Positions 1 through 9,611 are shown, numbered from the stretch's first letter. The stretch is 64,000 nt of DNA from JASSUD01 sp031963045 (GCA_031963045.1 JASSUK010000045.1:44312-108311); one strand, 5' to 3'. Made by a program: numbers and translations. The notes: generated by a model not told the origin, from the letters alone.

Positions 1-819
1 TTTTTGCCGCTCGATCACAGCCAACTCCCCAACCTAAAATATCTAGACCCTGAATGGATGCGCTTAGTAGAAGCTATAGATCCAGGTAACCGCTATGTGG
101 TGCCTTGGGCCTATGGCACTACAGGGCTTGCATATAATGTTACAAAAGTGCAGGAAATTCTCGGTAAAGATGTCCAACTAGATCGTTGGGATATCTTATT
201 TGATCCTAAATATGTGTCGCAGTTAAAGCGTTATGGTGTGTCGATGCTCGATGCGCCGGATCAGGTTTTTGCAACGGTATTGCATTATCTCGGCAAAGAT
301 CCTAACAGTATCAATCCAGCAGATTATCGGCTGGCGTTGCAGGCGCTAAAAAAGATTCGCCCCTATATCACTCAATTTAATTCATCTGGCTATATCAATG
401 ATATGGCGGGCGGTGATATTTGTATGGCCTTTGGTTGGTCTGGCGATATGGCCATTGCACGCCGTCGGGCAGAAGAAGCTAAAAAACCGTACCGCATCCA
501 ATATTTCATTCCTCAAGGGGGGGCAGCGGTTTGGTTTGATGTGATGGCGATTCCAAAGGATGCACCGCATCCTAAAGAAGCATTGAAATGGATCAATTAT
601 ATTGAGACGCCTGAAGTCCATGCGGCCATTACCAACCACGTTTTTTACCCCAATGCTAATATTGAAGCAAAACGGTATGTGCGCCCAGATATTTTAAAAG
701 ACCCGGGTATTTATCCTCCTCCAGAGGTGATGAAAACATTATTTCCGCTAAAACCGCTACCATTGAATATTGTTCGTTTACAGACCAGACTCTGGCAAGA
801 ATTCAAAACCGGCCATTAG
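1..819 (+). CDS. potF: Putrescine/spermidine-binding protein PotF, 5' end outside the window
   Basis: Periplasmic solute-binding protein of a polyamine ABC transporter. Only the C-terminal 272 or so codons are present; the frame is open to base 1, so the signal peptide and N-terminal lobe lie upstream. The segments PWAYGTTGLAYN, a D-F-x-N-like lobe crossing around residues 130-160 (GDICMAFGWSGDMAIA) and IPQGGAAVWFDVMAIP are characteristic of the PotD/PotF family, as is the closing stretch with ALKWINYIETPEV. It heads a potFGHI operon and is separated from potG by a 136-bp gap holding a stem-loop. Assignment to PotF (putrescine) rather than PotD (spermidine) rests on the potF-G-H-I gene order. 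Confidence 0.9.
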   Translation, partial: FLPLDHSQLPNLKYLDPEWMRLVEAIDPGNRYVVPWAYGTTGLAYNVTKVQEILGKDVQLDRWDILFDPKYVSQLKRYGVSMLDAPDQVFATVLHYLGKDPNSINPADYRLALQALKKIRPYITQFNSSGYINDMAGGDICMAFGWSGDMAIARRRAEEAKKPYRIQYFIPQGGAAVWFDVMAIPKDAPHPKEALKWINYIETPEVHAAITNHVFYPNANIEAKRYVRPDILKDPGIYPPPEVMKTLFPLKPLPLNIVRLQTRLWQEFKTGH

Positions 820-867
820 CACGTAAGTTGATCAAATTATTTTTACTTTGAATTTGCACATAAAAAA

Positions 868-905
868 GTGCCAAGCAAAAGCTCAATAGTTCTTTTGCCT
901 GGCAC
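868..905 (+). terminator. Stem-loop between potF and potG
   Basis: A 14-bp inverted repeat (GTGCCAAGCAAAAG paired with CTTTTGCCTGGCAC, one mismatch) encloses a 10-base loop, with no T-run after it. Its position directly behind the binding-protein gene suggests an intra-operon mRNA processing, stabilising or attenuation hairpin that keeps potF expression above the membrane genes. The function is inferred; the pairing is visible. Confidence 0.55.
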
Positions 906-955
906 TATGTGCATGTTCTGACTCTTTTTTATCCGCCTCAAAAAAGGGCTGCTGC

Positions 956-2044
956 ATGGACGAATTTGTTCAGATTATTGACGTCGTCAAAAAATTCGGT
1001 GAGAGCGTTGCGGTGCAACACGTAAGCCTATCTATTAAGAAAGGCGAAATGTTTGCGCTTTTGGGTAGCTCAGGCTGTGGCAAATCTACTTTGCTACGCA
1101 TGCTCGCGGGTTTTGAGCCTATTACGTCTGGGCGCATCTTGCTCGATGGACAAGATCTGGCAGCTATGCCGCCTTACAAGCGGCCTGTGAACATGATGTT
1201 CCAGTCATACGCTTTATTTCCACATATGTCTGTAGAAGCCAATGTGGCATTTGGCTTGAAGCAAGAAAAAGTACCAAAAGCTGAATTACAAGAACGTGTC
1301 GATGCAGCGCTTAGCCTCGTGCAGATGGGGCGTTATGCCAAAAGAAAACCGTATCAACTCTCCGGTGGGCAGCAGCAACGCGTAGCGCTTGCTAGAAGTT
1401 TGGTGAAACGCCCGAAACTATTACTGCTTGATGAACCCATGTCCGCACTGGACAAGCAAATTCGTCAGCGCACGCAAATGGAGCTGGTGGATATTCTTGA
1501 GAAAGTGGGTGTGACCTGCATGATGGTCACACACGATCAAGAAGAGGCAATGGCAATGGTAGATCGCTTGGCTGTAATGAGCGAAGGCCGCATCGTGCAA
1601 GTAGGTACACCCCATGAGATCTACGAATACCCCAATAGCCGTTTTTGCGCAGAATTTATCGGGTCGACAAATATTTTTATGGGCACGATCGTTGAAGATG
1701 AGTCCGATCACGTGTTTATTGAAAGCGCCGATCTCGAGCAGCGTTTATATGTGAACCATGGCGTTACAGGTGAGCTAGGTATGGATGTGACGATTTCCGT
1801 CCGTCCAGAACGCATCGTCGTGACACGTGAAGCGCCTTCACAGGACCATAATTGGACGCGCGGTAAGGTTAGCAATATTGTCTATATGGGCGGCTACACT
1901 GTCTACCATATTGGTCTGCCTTCTGGGCGCAATATCATTGCAAATGTATTGAGCTCTGCACTGACAGAAGCAGAATTGCCCACCTATGATGATGAAGTCT
2001 GTATTAGTTGGGGGCCGGCTTCAGCGCGGGTATTAACAACATGA
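956..2044 (+). CDS. potG: Polyamine ABC transporter ATP-binding protein PotG
   Basis: Cytoplasmic ATPase that drives polyamine import with PotH and PotI. The 362-residue length fits the family. Walker A is GSSGCGKST (residues 37-45), followed by a Q-loop, the ABC signature LSGGQQQRVALARS, Walker B LLLLDEPMSALD and the H-loop MVTHDQEEAM. The C-terminal third (from about residue 240) is a TOBE-type domain with SVRPERI. The ATG at 956 follows potF by 136 bp. The gene ends in an ATGA overlap with potH, which points to translational coupling. Substrate is inferred from gene order. Confidence 0.93.
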   Translation: MDEFVQIIDVVKKFGESVAVQHVSLSIKKGEMFALLGSSGCGKSTLLRMLAGFEPITSGRILLDGQDLAAMPPYKRPVNMMFQSYALFPHMSVEANVAFGLKQEKVPKAELQERVDAALSLVQMGRYAKRKPYQLSGGQQQRVALARSLVKRPKLLLLDEPMSALDKQIRQRTQMELVDILEKVGVTCMMVTHDQEEAMAMVDRLAVMSEGRIVQVGTPHEIYEYPNSRFCAEFIGSTNIFMGTIVEDESDHVFIESADLEQRLYVNHGVTGELGMDVTISVRPERIVVTREAPSQDHNWTRGKVSNIVYMGGYTVYHIGLPSGRNIIANVLSSALTEAELPTYDDEVCISWGPASARVLTT

Positions 2045-3087
2045 GTCAGGCTACTAGCTTTGTTATTATGGCTTGTGGTTTTTTGCGCATGCTTTTGGCC
2101 GCTCCTGTACGCCTGCTCTGGCTGAGTGTGCTCGGGTGTGCAAAAAGTGTATGGGCCGTGTTTGGGCAGTGCTTTGAATTCGTGGTGCAGCGATTTAATT
2201 TGTCTGGCCGCAGTGCGGTAATTGCTGGCCCTTATATTTGGCTTTTGCTTTTCTTTTTCCTGCCTTTTCTGATTGTTGTAAAAATCAGTTTTGCCGATCT
2301 GCGTTTGGGCACCCCGCCTTATACCAGTTTATTCGAGCTTAAAGACGGTGTGCTACACATCACGCTTTTGCTCTCGCACTATGCGTTTTTGGTAACCGAC
2401 AGTCTGTACTTTGCGGCGTATTTAAACTCGCTCAAAGTCGCTGCTATCTCGACCTTCCTGTGTTTATTGATCGGTTATCCGATGGCCTACGCCATCGCGC
2501 GCGCGCAACCCAAATACCGCAGCTTGCTATTAATGGCAATGATGCTGCCTTTTTGGACCTCTTTCCTCATTCGTGTCTATGCATGGATAGGCATACTGAA
2601 AAATAATGGTTTGCTTAATCAGTTTTTGATGGCATTAGGAATCATACATACCCCTCTAGAGCTTTATCATACGAATACCGCGGTATACATTGGTATGGTG
2701 TATTCCTATCTGCCATTCCTGGTAATGCCCTTATATGCGCATTTAGTCAAAATGGATTTGAGGTTGCTCGAAGCCGCTTATGATCTAGGTGCCCGACCCT
2801 TCAAAGCTTTTTGGAAAATTACGCTGCCCTTGTCTAAAAACGGGATTATTGCGGGCTGTTTGCTCGTATTTATTCCTGCGGCGGGTGAGTACGTTATTCC
2901 CGAATTATTAGGTGGGGCCAATACCTTGATGATTGGTCGTGTAATGTGGGATGAATTTTTCAATAATGCCGATTGGCCCATGGCTTCTGCTGTGACGTGC
3001 GCGATGGTTCTGTTATTGCTAGTGCCTATGGCAGGTTTCCAGCATTTCCAGACCAAAGAGCTAGAGAAAAAGTTAGAGAAGAGATAG
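2041..3087 (+). CDS. potH: Polyamine ABC transporter permease PotH
   Basis: Inner-membrane permease subunit. It has an N-terminal cytoplasmic/amphipathic extension of about 60 residues, a first membrane span near IWLLLFFFLPFLIVVKISF, and further spans typical of the PotB/PotH family. The EAA loop reads EAAYDLGARPFKAFWKITLPLSKNG. An in-frame GTG-type start exists at 2008, but the ATG at 2041 overlaps the potG TGA (ATGA) and is preferred. It pairs with PotI to form the transmembrane channel. Confidence 0.9.
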   Translation: MSQATSFVIMACGFLRMLLAAPVRLLWLSVLGCAKSVWAVFGQCFEFVVQRFNLSGRSAVIAGPYIWLLLFFFLPFLIVVKISFADLRLGTPPYTSLFELKDGVLHITLLLSHYAFLVTDSLYFAAYLNSLKVAAISTFLCLLIGYPMAYAIARAQPKYRSLLLMAMMLPFWTSFLIRVYAWIGILKNNGLLNQFLMALGIIHTPLELYHTNTAVYIGMVYSYLPFLVMPLYAHLVKMDLRLLEAAYDLGARPFKAFWKITLPLSKNGIIAGCLLVFIPAAGEYVIPELLGGANTLMIGRVMWDEFFNNADWPMASAVTCAMVLLLLVPMAGFQHFQTKELEKKLEKR

Positions 3088-3092
3088 CTCCG

Positions 3093-3932
3093 ATGACCCG
3101 ATCCGCAAGACGTTCTTCTCCTATTTCCCCTATTCGAGCCTTATCGCTTATTGTGGGATTCCTATTTCTATATGCGCCTATCGTCAGTGTGGTGGTGTAC
3201 TCTTTTAACGCATCTACGCTGTCAACGGTGTGGACGCACTTTTCATTGAAATGGTATGGCGAGCTGTTTCGCGATCAAGAGCTATTGAATGCGGCCTGGC
3301 TTTCTTTGCGTATTGCGATAATGACCGCTTGCGCATCGGTAGCATTGGGTACATGGGCAGGTTTTGTCCTTGCACGTATGGGGCGTTTTCGAGGTGCTAC
3401 CCTTTATAGCGCTATGATCAATGCTCCGCTCGTAATCCCTGAAGTGATTCAGGGTATTTCTTTGCTACTGCTATTTATTGAGCTAGGTAACTGGCTGGGC
3501 TGGCCCAAAGAACGCGGCATGTTAATGATTTGGGTGGGGCATGTCGTATTGTGTATGTCCTATGTCGCCGTGATTGTGCAATCTCGGGTGCGTGAGCTCA
3601 ATCATTCTCTAGAAGAGGCCGCGCTGGATCTGGGAGCAACGCCTTTTAGAGTATTTTTTAGCGTGACTCTGCCGCTTATCTCACAAGCGCTTATGGCCGG
3701 CTGGCTGCTTTCTTTTACGCTCTCAATGGATGATTTAATCCTGTCCGCTTTTCTATCTGGCCCCGGTTCTACAACGTTGCCACTAGTGGTATTTTCTCGC
3801 GTGCGCTTGGGTATTAACCCCGAAATTAATGCGCTAGCTACGCTGTTTATTACCTTTATTACAGTAAGTGTCATTGTAATAAATCGCCTTTTAAGCGGCT
3901 CCGAACAACGCCGGATGATGAAAATCGTCTAA
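3093..3932 (+). CDS. potI: Polyamine ABC transporter permease PotI
   Basis: Second inner-membrane permease of the polyamine importer, 279 residues from the ATG at 3093, six bases after potH. It has a short basic N-terminus (MTRSARRSS), a first span at LSLIVGFLFLYAPIVSVVVYSF, and an EAA loop EEAALDLGATPFRVFFSVTLPLI typical of PotC/PotI. An earlier in-frame start lies inside potH and would give a long unneeded overlap. It is the last gene of the operon. Confidence 0.9.
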   Translation: MTRSARRSSPISPIRALSLIVGFLFLYAPIVSVVVYSFNASTLSTVWTHFSLKWYGELFRDQELLNAAWLSLRIAIMTACASVALGTWAGFVLARMGRFRGATLYSAMINAPLVIPEVIQGISLLLLFIELGNWLGWPKERGMLMIWVGHVVLCMSYVAVIVQSRVRELNHSLEEAALDLGATPFRVFFSVTLPLISQALMAGWLLSFTLSMDDLILSAFLSGPGSTTLPLVVFSRVRLGINPEINALATLFITFITVSVIVINRLLSGSEQRRMMKIV

Positions 3933-4028
3933 AAAATGTTTTACATATTGGGGTTTGCACCTCCCCCCAACCACATAATTTGATACCCTCTATACAGTGG
4001 GTGTTCAGAACTTTAAGAATGTGCCTGC

Positions 4029-4046
4029 GGCCTTTTAAAAAAGGCC
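4029..4046 (+). terminator. Short hairpin after potI
   Basis: A GGCCTTTT/AAAAGGCC stem of 8 bp with a 2-base loop lies in the 194-bp gap between potI and sucA. It could end the pot operon, but the T-run after it is weak (TATTTAG), so a terminator role is only probable. Nothing else was recognised in the gap. Confidence 0.35.
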
Positions 4047-4126
4047 TATTTAGACTGTACTAGGTAACTAGATGTGGCCACTGTGCCGCTGTATGGATCC
4101 ATTTTGATCAAGAATCTGAAAAGAAA

Positions 4127-7045
4127 ATGAGTGTGAAAGAAAGGATGAGTGCGTTGCAATCAAGTGCCTATTTATTTGGCGGGAATGCAGCGTATCTCGA
4201 AGAGCTGTATGAGGCGTATCTGGATAATCCCGCTTCGGTCTCCGAGAACTGGCGAGATTATTTTGAAACTTTGAGTAATTTGCAGGCGGTAGATGGATCA
4301 CGCTCTAGCGATATTGCCCATAGCGCTATTATTGAATCCTTCGCGCAGCGCGCGAAATCGAGTGCAGCGCATCGCGCTTCAGTACAGCCGGTTAATGCCG
4401 CAGCTGCAGATGCACAAGCACTCGCTGCCTCTGGCAAACAAGTCTATGTACAAGCTTTAATTGATGCCTATCGCTTTCTAGGCGCCCGTTGGGCCAATCT
4501 GGATCCGCTCAAACGCCGCGAGCGTCCTCTTTTACCTGAGTTAGAGCCTTCTTTTTATGGCTTGACCGAAGCCGATATGGATCAAACCTTCCATGCCGGC
4601 GATTTGTATTTTGGTTTTGAAACCGCCACGCTACGTGAAATTGTGCAAGCATTGCGTGATACCTACTGCGGTTCGATCGGCGCAGAATTTATGTATATCA
4701 GCGATCCTGAGCAAAAACGCTGGTGGAAAGAGCGCCTTGAATCGGTGCGCGCCACACCCGCCTTCTCCATAGAAAAGAAAAAACACATCCTCGAGCGCCT
4801 CGTAGCAGCGGAAGGGCTGGAGCAATATCTGCATACCCGCTATGTGGGCCAAAAACGTTTCTCCCTCGAAGGAGGAGAAAGCTTTATTGCTGCAATGGAC
4901 GAACTAGTCCATCGCGCAGGCTCTCAAGGCGTGCAAGAAATTGTGATTGGAATGGCACACCGAGGCCGTCTCAATTTATTAGTCAATACGTTGGGCAAAA
5001 TGCCCGCCGATTTGTTTGCAGAATTTGAAGGCAAGCATACCGAAGTCTTATCCGCCGGTGATGTGAAATATCACAAAGGATTCTCCAGCGATATTTCCAC
5101 GGAAAAGGGTCCTGTACACCTATCGCTAGCCTTTAACCCCTCCCATTTGGAAATCGTGAACCCCGTGGTCGAAGGCTCTGCCAAAGCCCGGATGGATCGA
5201 CGAAAAGATGCATTAGGAGAGACCGTCTTACCCGTGCAAGTGCACGGCGATGCTGCATTTGCAGGGCAGGGCGTGGTAATGGAAACCCTGAATTTAGCGC
5301 AGACACGCGGCTATGGCACACACGGCACCGTGCACTTGATCATCAACAATCAGATCGGCTTTACCACCTCCGACCCTCGCGACGCACGCTCGACCACCTA
5401 CTGCTCTGACGTAGTAAAAATGATCGAAGCACCTGTGCTCCATGTAAATGGAGATGATCCAGAGAGCGTAGTCTTGGCAATGCAGTTTGCCGTAGATTTC
5501 CGGATGCAATTTCATAAAGACGTTGTCATCGATATCGTGTGTTTCCGTAAATTGGGGCACAACGAACAAGACACCCCTGCGGTAACCCAGCCTTTGATGT
5601 ACCAGAAAATTGGAAAACACGCTGGTACGCGTAAACTCTATGCAAAACGCTTGTTAGAGCAAGGTGCTATTACAGAAGGTGAAGATCAGGCATATGGAGA
5701 GCGTTACCGCGCCGCATTAGATGCAGGCCATCATACGGTTGACCCTGTTTTATCCAACTACAAAAACCAGTACGGCATCAATTGGGCTCCTTTTCTCAAT
5801 CAACCTTGGACAGATGCAGCCGATACAGCCGTTCCTCTGCAAGAACTCAAACGCTTAGCCGAGCGCATCACCGATATTCCAGAAAATTTCAAAGTGCACC
5901 CTCTGGTAGAGCGGGTCCTCAAAGACCGACGTGTGATGGGGCAAGGTAATCAAGCGCTAGATTGGGGAATGGCCGAGCATCTCGCCTTTGCCTCCTTGGT
6001 TTCATCGGGTTGCGCCATCCGTTTAACTGGACAAGATAGCGGCCGCGGCACTTTCTCACACCGTCATGCGGTGCTGCATGATCAGAACCGCGAACGCTGG
6101 AATGATGGTAGCTATATCCCATTACAAAATATTGCAGAGACTCAAGCTCCGTTTACGGTGATTGATTCGGTGCTCTCTGAAGAAGCCGTGCTAGGTTTTG
6201 AATACGGCTACTCCACTACAGAGCCCAACACTTTTGTACTGTGGGAAGCCCAATTTGGTGACTTTGCCAATGGTGCACAGGTTGTAATCGATCAGTTTAT
6301 TTCGTCCGGGGAAGCAAAATGGGGCCGCGTATGTGGTCTGACGATGCTCTTGCCGCATGGCTATGAAGGCCAAGGCCCAGAGCACTCTTCTGCGCGTATG
6401 GAGCGGTATTTGCAACTGTGTGCAGATAACAATATGCAAGTGGTTCAGCCTACTACCCCTGCGCAAATTTTCCATGTGCTGCGCCGTCAAATGATTCGCA
6501 CGGTACGTAAGCCTTTAATCGTGATGACACCTAAATCCTTGTTGCGTCATAAAGGAGCGGTGAGTGACCTCTCTGAACTGGCAACAGGCGGCTTCCAAAC
6601 GGTGATAGGCGAGTCTGACAAAACATTTGAAATCACAGACCCTAAAAAGATCAAGCGTGTAATCGCCTGTTCCGGTCGTGTTTATTATGATTTGATTGCA
6701 CATCGCAAACAGATAGAGCGTCAAGATGTAGTTATTCTGCGCGTAGAGCAACTCTATCCCTTCCCCCAACAAGCATTTGAAACCGAGCTCAAAAAGTATG
6801 CAAATGCTTCAGAGTTGGTATGGGTACAGGATGAGCCACAAAACCAAGGTCCTTGGACTTCGGTAGAACACAACTTGATCGATGCGCTCAAAGCTGTTCA
6901 CAAAAATGGCTATAAGCTAGCGTATAGCGGTCGTGCCGTGTGTGCCTCTCCTTCAGTGGGATATTTTGCTAAACATGTCGAGCAGCAAAAAGAATTACTC
7001 GACAGCGCGTTTGGCCGCATTACCAACCCCGTTGCTGAAAAATAG
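4127..7045 (+). CDS. sucA: 2-oxoglutarate dehydrogenase E1 component
   Basis: Thiamine-diphosphate E1 of the 2-oxoglutarate dehydrogenase complex, which decarboxylates 2-oxoglutarate and passes succinyl to SucB. It is 972 residues, slightly longer than the usual 930-955. The N-terminus contains the family start SSAYLFGGNAAYLEELYEAYL, which binds the complex core. The cofactor region includes VHGDAAFAGQGVVMETLNL near residue 375 and INNQIGFTTSDP. The C-terminal transketolase-like part has SEEAVLGFEYGYS and MLLPHGYEGQGPEHSSAR. An alternative start at 4145 would remove six residues and match homologues better. sucB follows 138 bp downstream. Confidence 0.96.
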   Translation: MSVKERMSALQSSAYLFGGNAAYLEELYEAYLDNPASVSENWRDYFETLSNLQAVDGSRSSDIAHSAIIESFAQRAKSSAAHRASVQPVNAAAADAQALAASGKQVYVQALIDAYRFLGARWANLDPLKRRERPLLPELEPSFYGLTEADMDQTFHAGDLYFGFETATLREIVQALRDTYCGSIGAEFMYISDPEQKRWWKERLESVRATPAFSIEKKKHILERLVAAEGLEQYLHTRYVGQKRFSLEGGESFIAAMDELVHRAGSQGVQEIVIGMAHRGRLNLLVNTLGKMPADLFAEFEGKHTEVLSAGDVKYHKGFSSDISTEKGPVHLSLAFNPSHLEIVNPVVEGSAKARMDRRKDALGETVLPVQVHGDAAFAGQGVVMETLNLAQTRGYGTHGTVHLIINNQIGFTTSDPRDARSTTYCSDVVKMIEAPVLHVNGDDPESVVLAMQFAVDFRMQFHKDVVIDIVCFRKLGHNEQDTPAVTQPLMYQKIGKHAGTRKLYAKRLLEQGAITEGEDQAYGERYRAALDAGHHTVDPVLSNYKNQYGINWAPFLNQPWTDAADTAVPLQELKRLAERITDIPENFKVHPLVERVLKDRRVMGQGNQALDWGMAEHLAFASLVSSGCAIRLTGQDSGRGTFSHRHAVLHDQNRERWNDGSYIPLQNIAETQAPFTVIDSVLSEEAVLGFEYGYSTTEPNTFVLWEAQFGDFANGAQVVIDQFISSGEAKWGRVCGLTMLLPHGYEGQGPEHSSARMERYLQLCADNNMQVVQPTTPAQIFHVLRRQMIRTVRKPLIVMTPKSLLRHKGAVSDLSELATGGFQTVIGESDKTFEITDPKKIKRVIACSGRVYYDLIAHRKQIERQDVVILRVEQLYPFPQQAFETELKKYANASELVWVQDEPQNQGPWTSVEHNLIDALKAVHKNGYKLAYSGRAVCASPSVGYFAKHVEQQKELLDSAFGRITNPVAEK

Positions 7046-7183
7046 GATCAGCGTGCGCATGTAAAATGCACACCTAAGGTACAAGCTCAACCTACTTACG
7101 CTCAAGAAAATTTAGAATCTGCTCATAATCTGTCTACCTAAAAACGGATACCTGAGCAGATCCCCAAAAATTCAGGAAAAAAA

Positions 7184-8437
7184 ATGTCGATTATCGAAGT
7201 CAAAGTCCCTCAACTCTCCGAGTCCGTCGCTGAAGCAACGTTGTTAAAATGGCTCAAGCACCCCGGTGAAGCCGTTGAGCGCGATGAAACCATCATCGAA
7301 ATTGAAACAGACAAAGTCGTGCTTGAAGTTCCCGCTCCTGCCGCTGGCGTGATCGCCCAGGTTTTAAGAAATGATGGCGATACCGTGGTAACTGAAGAAG
7401 TCATCGCCACTATCGACACAGAAGCAAAAGAAAGCCTCAGCCCCACCCAGGTTCAGCCTGTCGTAGCCGCTGACGATAAGGCCGCTTCAGCTTCCTCTTC
7501 CAAGTCTGCCAGCGCAATGCCTTCTGCTGCCAAACTCCTCAATGAAAAAGACATTTCCAAAGACAGCCTGCAAGGAAGCGGCCGCGACGGACGCATCACA
7601 AAAGCAGATGCGTTAGCCATCGTTCAAGGCCAGGCTCCCAATGCCAGCGCTTCAAACTCTGTAGCGAAAACCCCTTCTGCACCAGCAAAATCTGCTAGCC
7701 CCCTCCCCACAACCCCCTCCCTCGCCTCTTTGGGTGGGCGTTTTGAGCAACGCGTGCCGATGTCTCGCCTACGCGCCCGCATTGCAGAGCGCTTGATCGA
7801 ATCTCAACAAACCAATGCCATCCTAACGACCTTTAACGAGGTCAATATGCAAGCCGTTATCGACTTGCGTGCAAAATACAAAGATAAATTTGAAAAACAA
7901 CACGGCGTACGCTTGGGCTTTATGTCCTTCTTCGTAAAAGCCGCTGTCCACGCGCTAAAAAAATACCCCATCATCAATGCTTCTGTAGATGGTCATGACA
8001 TTGTGTATCACGACTATTTCGATATCGGTATAGCAGTAGGCTCCCCCCGCGGATTAGTCGTACCCATCCTGCGCGATGTAGATCAAATGAACCTCGCAGA
8101 TATCGAGAAAAAAGTAGCGGAATACGGTCAAAAAGCCAAAGACGGCAAATTAACGCTAGAAGAACTCACCGGCGGCACCTTCTCCATCTCCAACGGCGGT
8201 GTATTTGGCTCCATGCTCTCCACACCCATCATCAACCCCCCTCAATCAGCAATCTTGGGCGTACACGCAACCAAAGAACGCGCAGTAGTAGAAAATGGCC
8301 AAGTCGTCGTGCGTCCTATGAACTATTTAGCCATGTCTTATGACCACCGCATCATCGATGGTCGTGAAGCCGTACTAGGTTTGGTAGCGATGAAAGAGGC
8401 GCTGGAAGATCCTGCTTCTTTGTTGTTTGATTTGTAA
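7184..8437 (+). CDS. sucB: 2-oxoglutarate dehydrogenase E2 (dihydrolipoamide succinyltransferase)
   Basis: Core acyltransferase of the 2-oxoglutarate dehydrogenase complex. It has one N-terminal lipoyl domain with the lipoylated Lys in EIETDKVVLEV (about residue 43), an Ala/Ser/Pro linker, an E3-binding motif (PSAAKLLNEK...GSGRDGRITKAD, about 108-145), a second linker, and the catalytic domain from about residue 185. The active site is near the C-terminus at SYDHRIIDGREAV. The E3 gene (lpd/odhL), which usually follows in Burkholderia, is not here; a strong terminator and then tatD follow, so E3 must come from elsewhere in the genome. Confidence 0.96.
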   Translation: MSIIEVKVPQLSESVAEATLLKWLKHPGEAVERDETIIEIETDKVVLEVPAPAAGVIAQVLRNDGDTVVTEEVIATIDTEAKESLSPTQVQPVVAADDKAASASSSKSASAMPSAAKLLNEKDISKDSLQGSGRDGRITKADALAIVQGQAPNASASNSVAKTPSAPAKSASPLPTTPSLASLGGRFEQRVPMSRLRARIAERLIESQQTNAILTTFNEVNMQAVIDLRAKYKDKFEKQHGVRLGFMSFFVKAAVHALKKYPIINASVDGHDIVYHDYFDIGIAVGSPRGLVVPILRDVDQMNLADIEKKVAEYGQKAKDGKLTLEELTGGTFSISNGGVFGSMLSTPIINPPQSAILGVHATKERAVVENGQVVVRPMNYLAMSYDHRIIDGREAVLGLVAMKEALEDPASLLFDL

Positions 8438-8473
8438 GCTATAAGTATTCGTAGTTTGCTCTGAAGACTGCAC

Positions 8474-8517
8474 CCCATAAAAAAACCTCTTGATTTTTCA
8501 AGAGGTTTTTTTATGGG
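8474..8517 (+). terminator. Rho-independent terminator of sucAB
   Basis: A perfect 20-bp inverted repeat with a 4-base TTTT loop. The stem carries A7 on the left and T7 on the right, so it could work in both directions. It lies 37 bp after the sucB stop. Confidence 0.9.
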
Positions 8518-8574
8518 AGCGTAAAATCGGACCCTAACTAGTTGGCCCTGAAAAAATTCTGCAAGTCATATCCT

Positions 8575-9438
8575 ATGCTTATCGATACGCACTGCCATTT
8601 AGATGCCCCCGCTTTTGATGCGGATCGTGAGGAGCTTGTGCATCAAGCTCATGCACTTGGCGTGGGGCGTATGGTAATTCCTGCTGTATCGCCTAACCGT
8701 TTTGAAATAGTACGCGCTATGGCGCATCGTTTACCTGGGGGGGCGTATGCGTTGGGGGTGCATCCGTGGTTTGTGCAGCCTGGGCATTTAGTGCGTGTGG
8801 ATCCTGCGTGCTGTGCCGTACCGCTGCAAGAGCATGAGAAAAAAAATACCTTAGAACAAGCTATTTCCACGCTAGCTTCAGCGCTTGAGCGTTATCGCAA
8901 TGATCCTTGTCTAGTCGCTGTGGGTGAAATAGGGTTGGATGGAGGGGTGGCAGGGCTAGATGAGGCCGCGCAGCATTATTTGTATGCGGCACAACTTAAG
9001 CTGGCTCGTGACTTTGATTTGCCTGTGCTGTGTCATGTGCATAAAGCGCAAGATCAGGTATTAAAAGGGTTGCGCCGTTTTGGAGTGAAGCAAGGCATAG
9101 CGCATGCATTTAACGGTAGCGTACAACAGGCTCAGGCTTTTTTGGCGCAAGGTTTAAAGCTTGGCTTGGGTGGGCAGTTAACATATAGCCGCGCGCAGCG
9201 CGTGCGTCGTTTGGCTGTGGAGCTGCCTCTCGAAGCCATCGTGCTGGAAACCGATGCACCAGATCAGCCTCCTGCCTGGTGCTCTGAATCTAAACCTCCT
9301 CGCAATACCCCTGTTGAGATAGTGCGTATAGCCCACACTCTTGCAGATTTGCGCGCCATCGATATAGAGGAATTGGCAGTCTGCACAACGGCTAATGCCT
9401 ATAGCGCTTTACCTCGTCTACAGTTCGCACGCTCATAA
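8575..9438 (+). CDS. tatD: TatD-family metal-dependent hydrolase
   Basis: TIM-barrel nuclease/hydrolase of the TatD family, 287 residues from the ATG at 8575 (MLIDTHCHLD, the canonical family start). An upstream in-frame TTG at 8542 is less likely. Metal ligands are seen in DTHCHLD, GEIGLDGG, LCHVHKAQ, AHAFNGS and LETDAPDQPP. The GEIGLD motif is followed by GG rather than the usual YY. The last 150 or so bases are duplicated at 10182-10337. In related genomes the gene stands next to comEC; here a toxin-antitoxin insertion separates them. Confidence 0.88.
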   Translation: MLIDTHCHLDAPAFDADREELVHQAHALGVGRMVIPAVSPNRFEIVRAMAHRLPGGAYALGVHPWFVQPGHLVRVDPACCAVPLQEHEKKNTLEQAISTLASALERYRNDPCLVAVGEIGLDGGVAGLDEAAQHYLYAAQLKLARDFDLPVLCHVHKAQDQVLKGLRRFGVKQGIAHAFNGSVQQAQAFLAQGLKLGLGGQLTYSRAQRVRRLAVELPLEAIVLETDAPDQPPAWCSESKPPRNTPVEIVRIAHTLADLRAIDIEELAVCTTANAYSALPRLQFARS

Positions 9439-9464
9439 TCGGGTACACGGCTGTCAAATGGCAA

Positions 9465-9508
9465 GATGGCCGTGAAGCTGTACTAGGTTTGATTGTGATG
9501 AAAGAGGT
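9465..9508 (+). pseudogene. Duplicated remnant of the sucB 3' end
   Basis: These 44 bases match 8357-8400 inside the last sucB codons (GATGGYCGTGAAGCYGTACT and on through ATGAAAGAGG) with a handful of substitutions. The remnant begins about 13 bases after the end of the region shared by both tatD 3' copies. It therefore marks the left junction of a second copy of a sucB-tatD tandem duplication whose middle has been replaced by a toxin-antitoxin module. Confidence 0.75.
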
Positions 9509-9546
9509 GATGGTCTTGCTCCATAAGATTTGCGTACTTTTTTACT

Positions 9547-9599
9547 ATGCAATATGTTATATTAATACTGTGTATATACGTAGTAATGCAATATCTTAT
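9547..9599 (+). promoter_or_regulatory. Paired direct repeats in front of the antitoxin gene, candidate operator
   Basis: ATGCAATATGTTAT (9547-9560) and ATGCAATATCTTAT (9586-9599) differ at one base and are 39 bp apart, close to four helical turns, in an AT-rich stretch ending 12 bp before the antitoxin ATG. Ribbon-helix-helix antitoxins commonly autorepress through such paired sites. The repeats are visible; the operator role is inferred. Confidence 0.5.
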
Positions 9600-9611
9600 G
9601 AGGGGAGTAGC

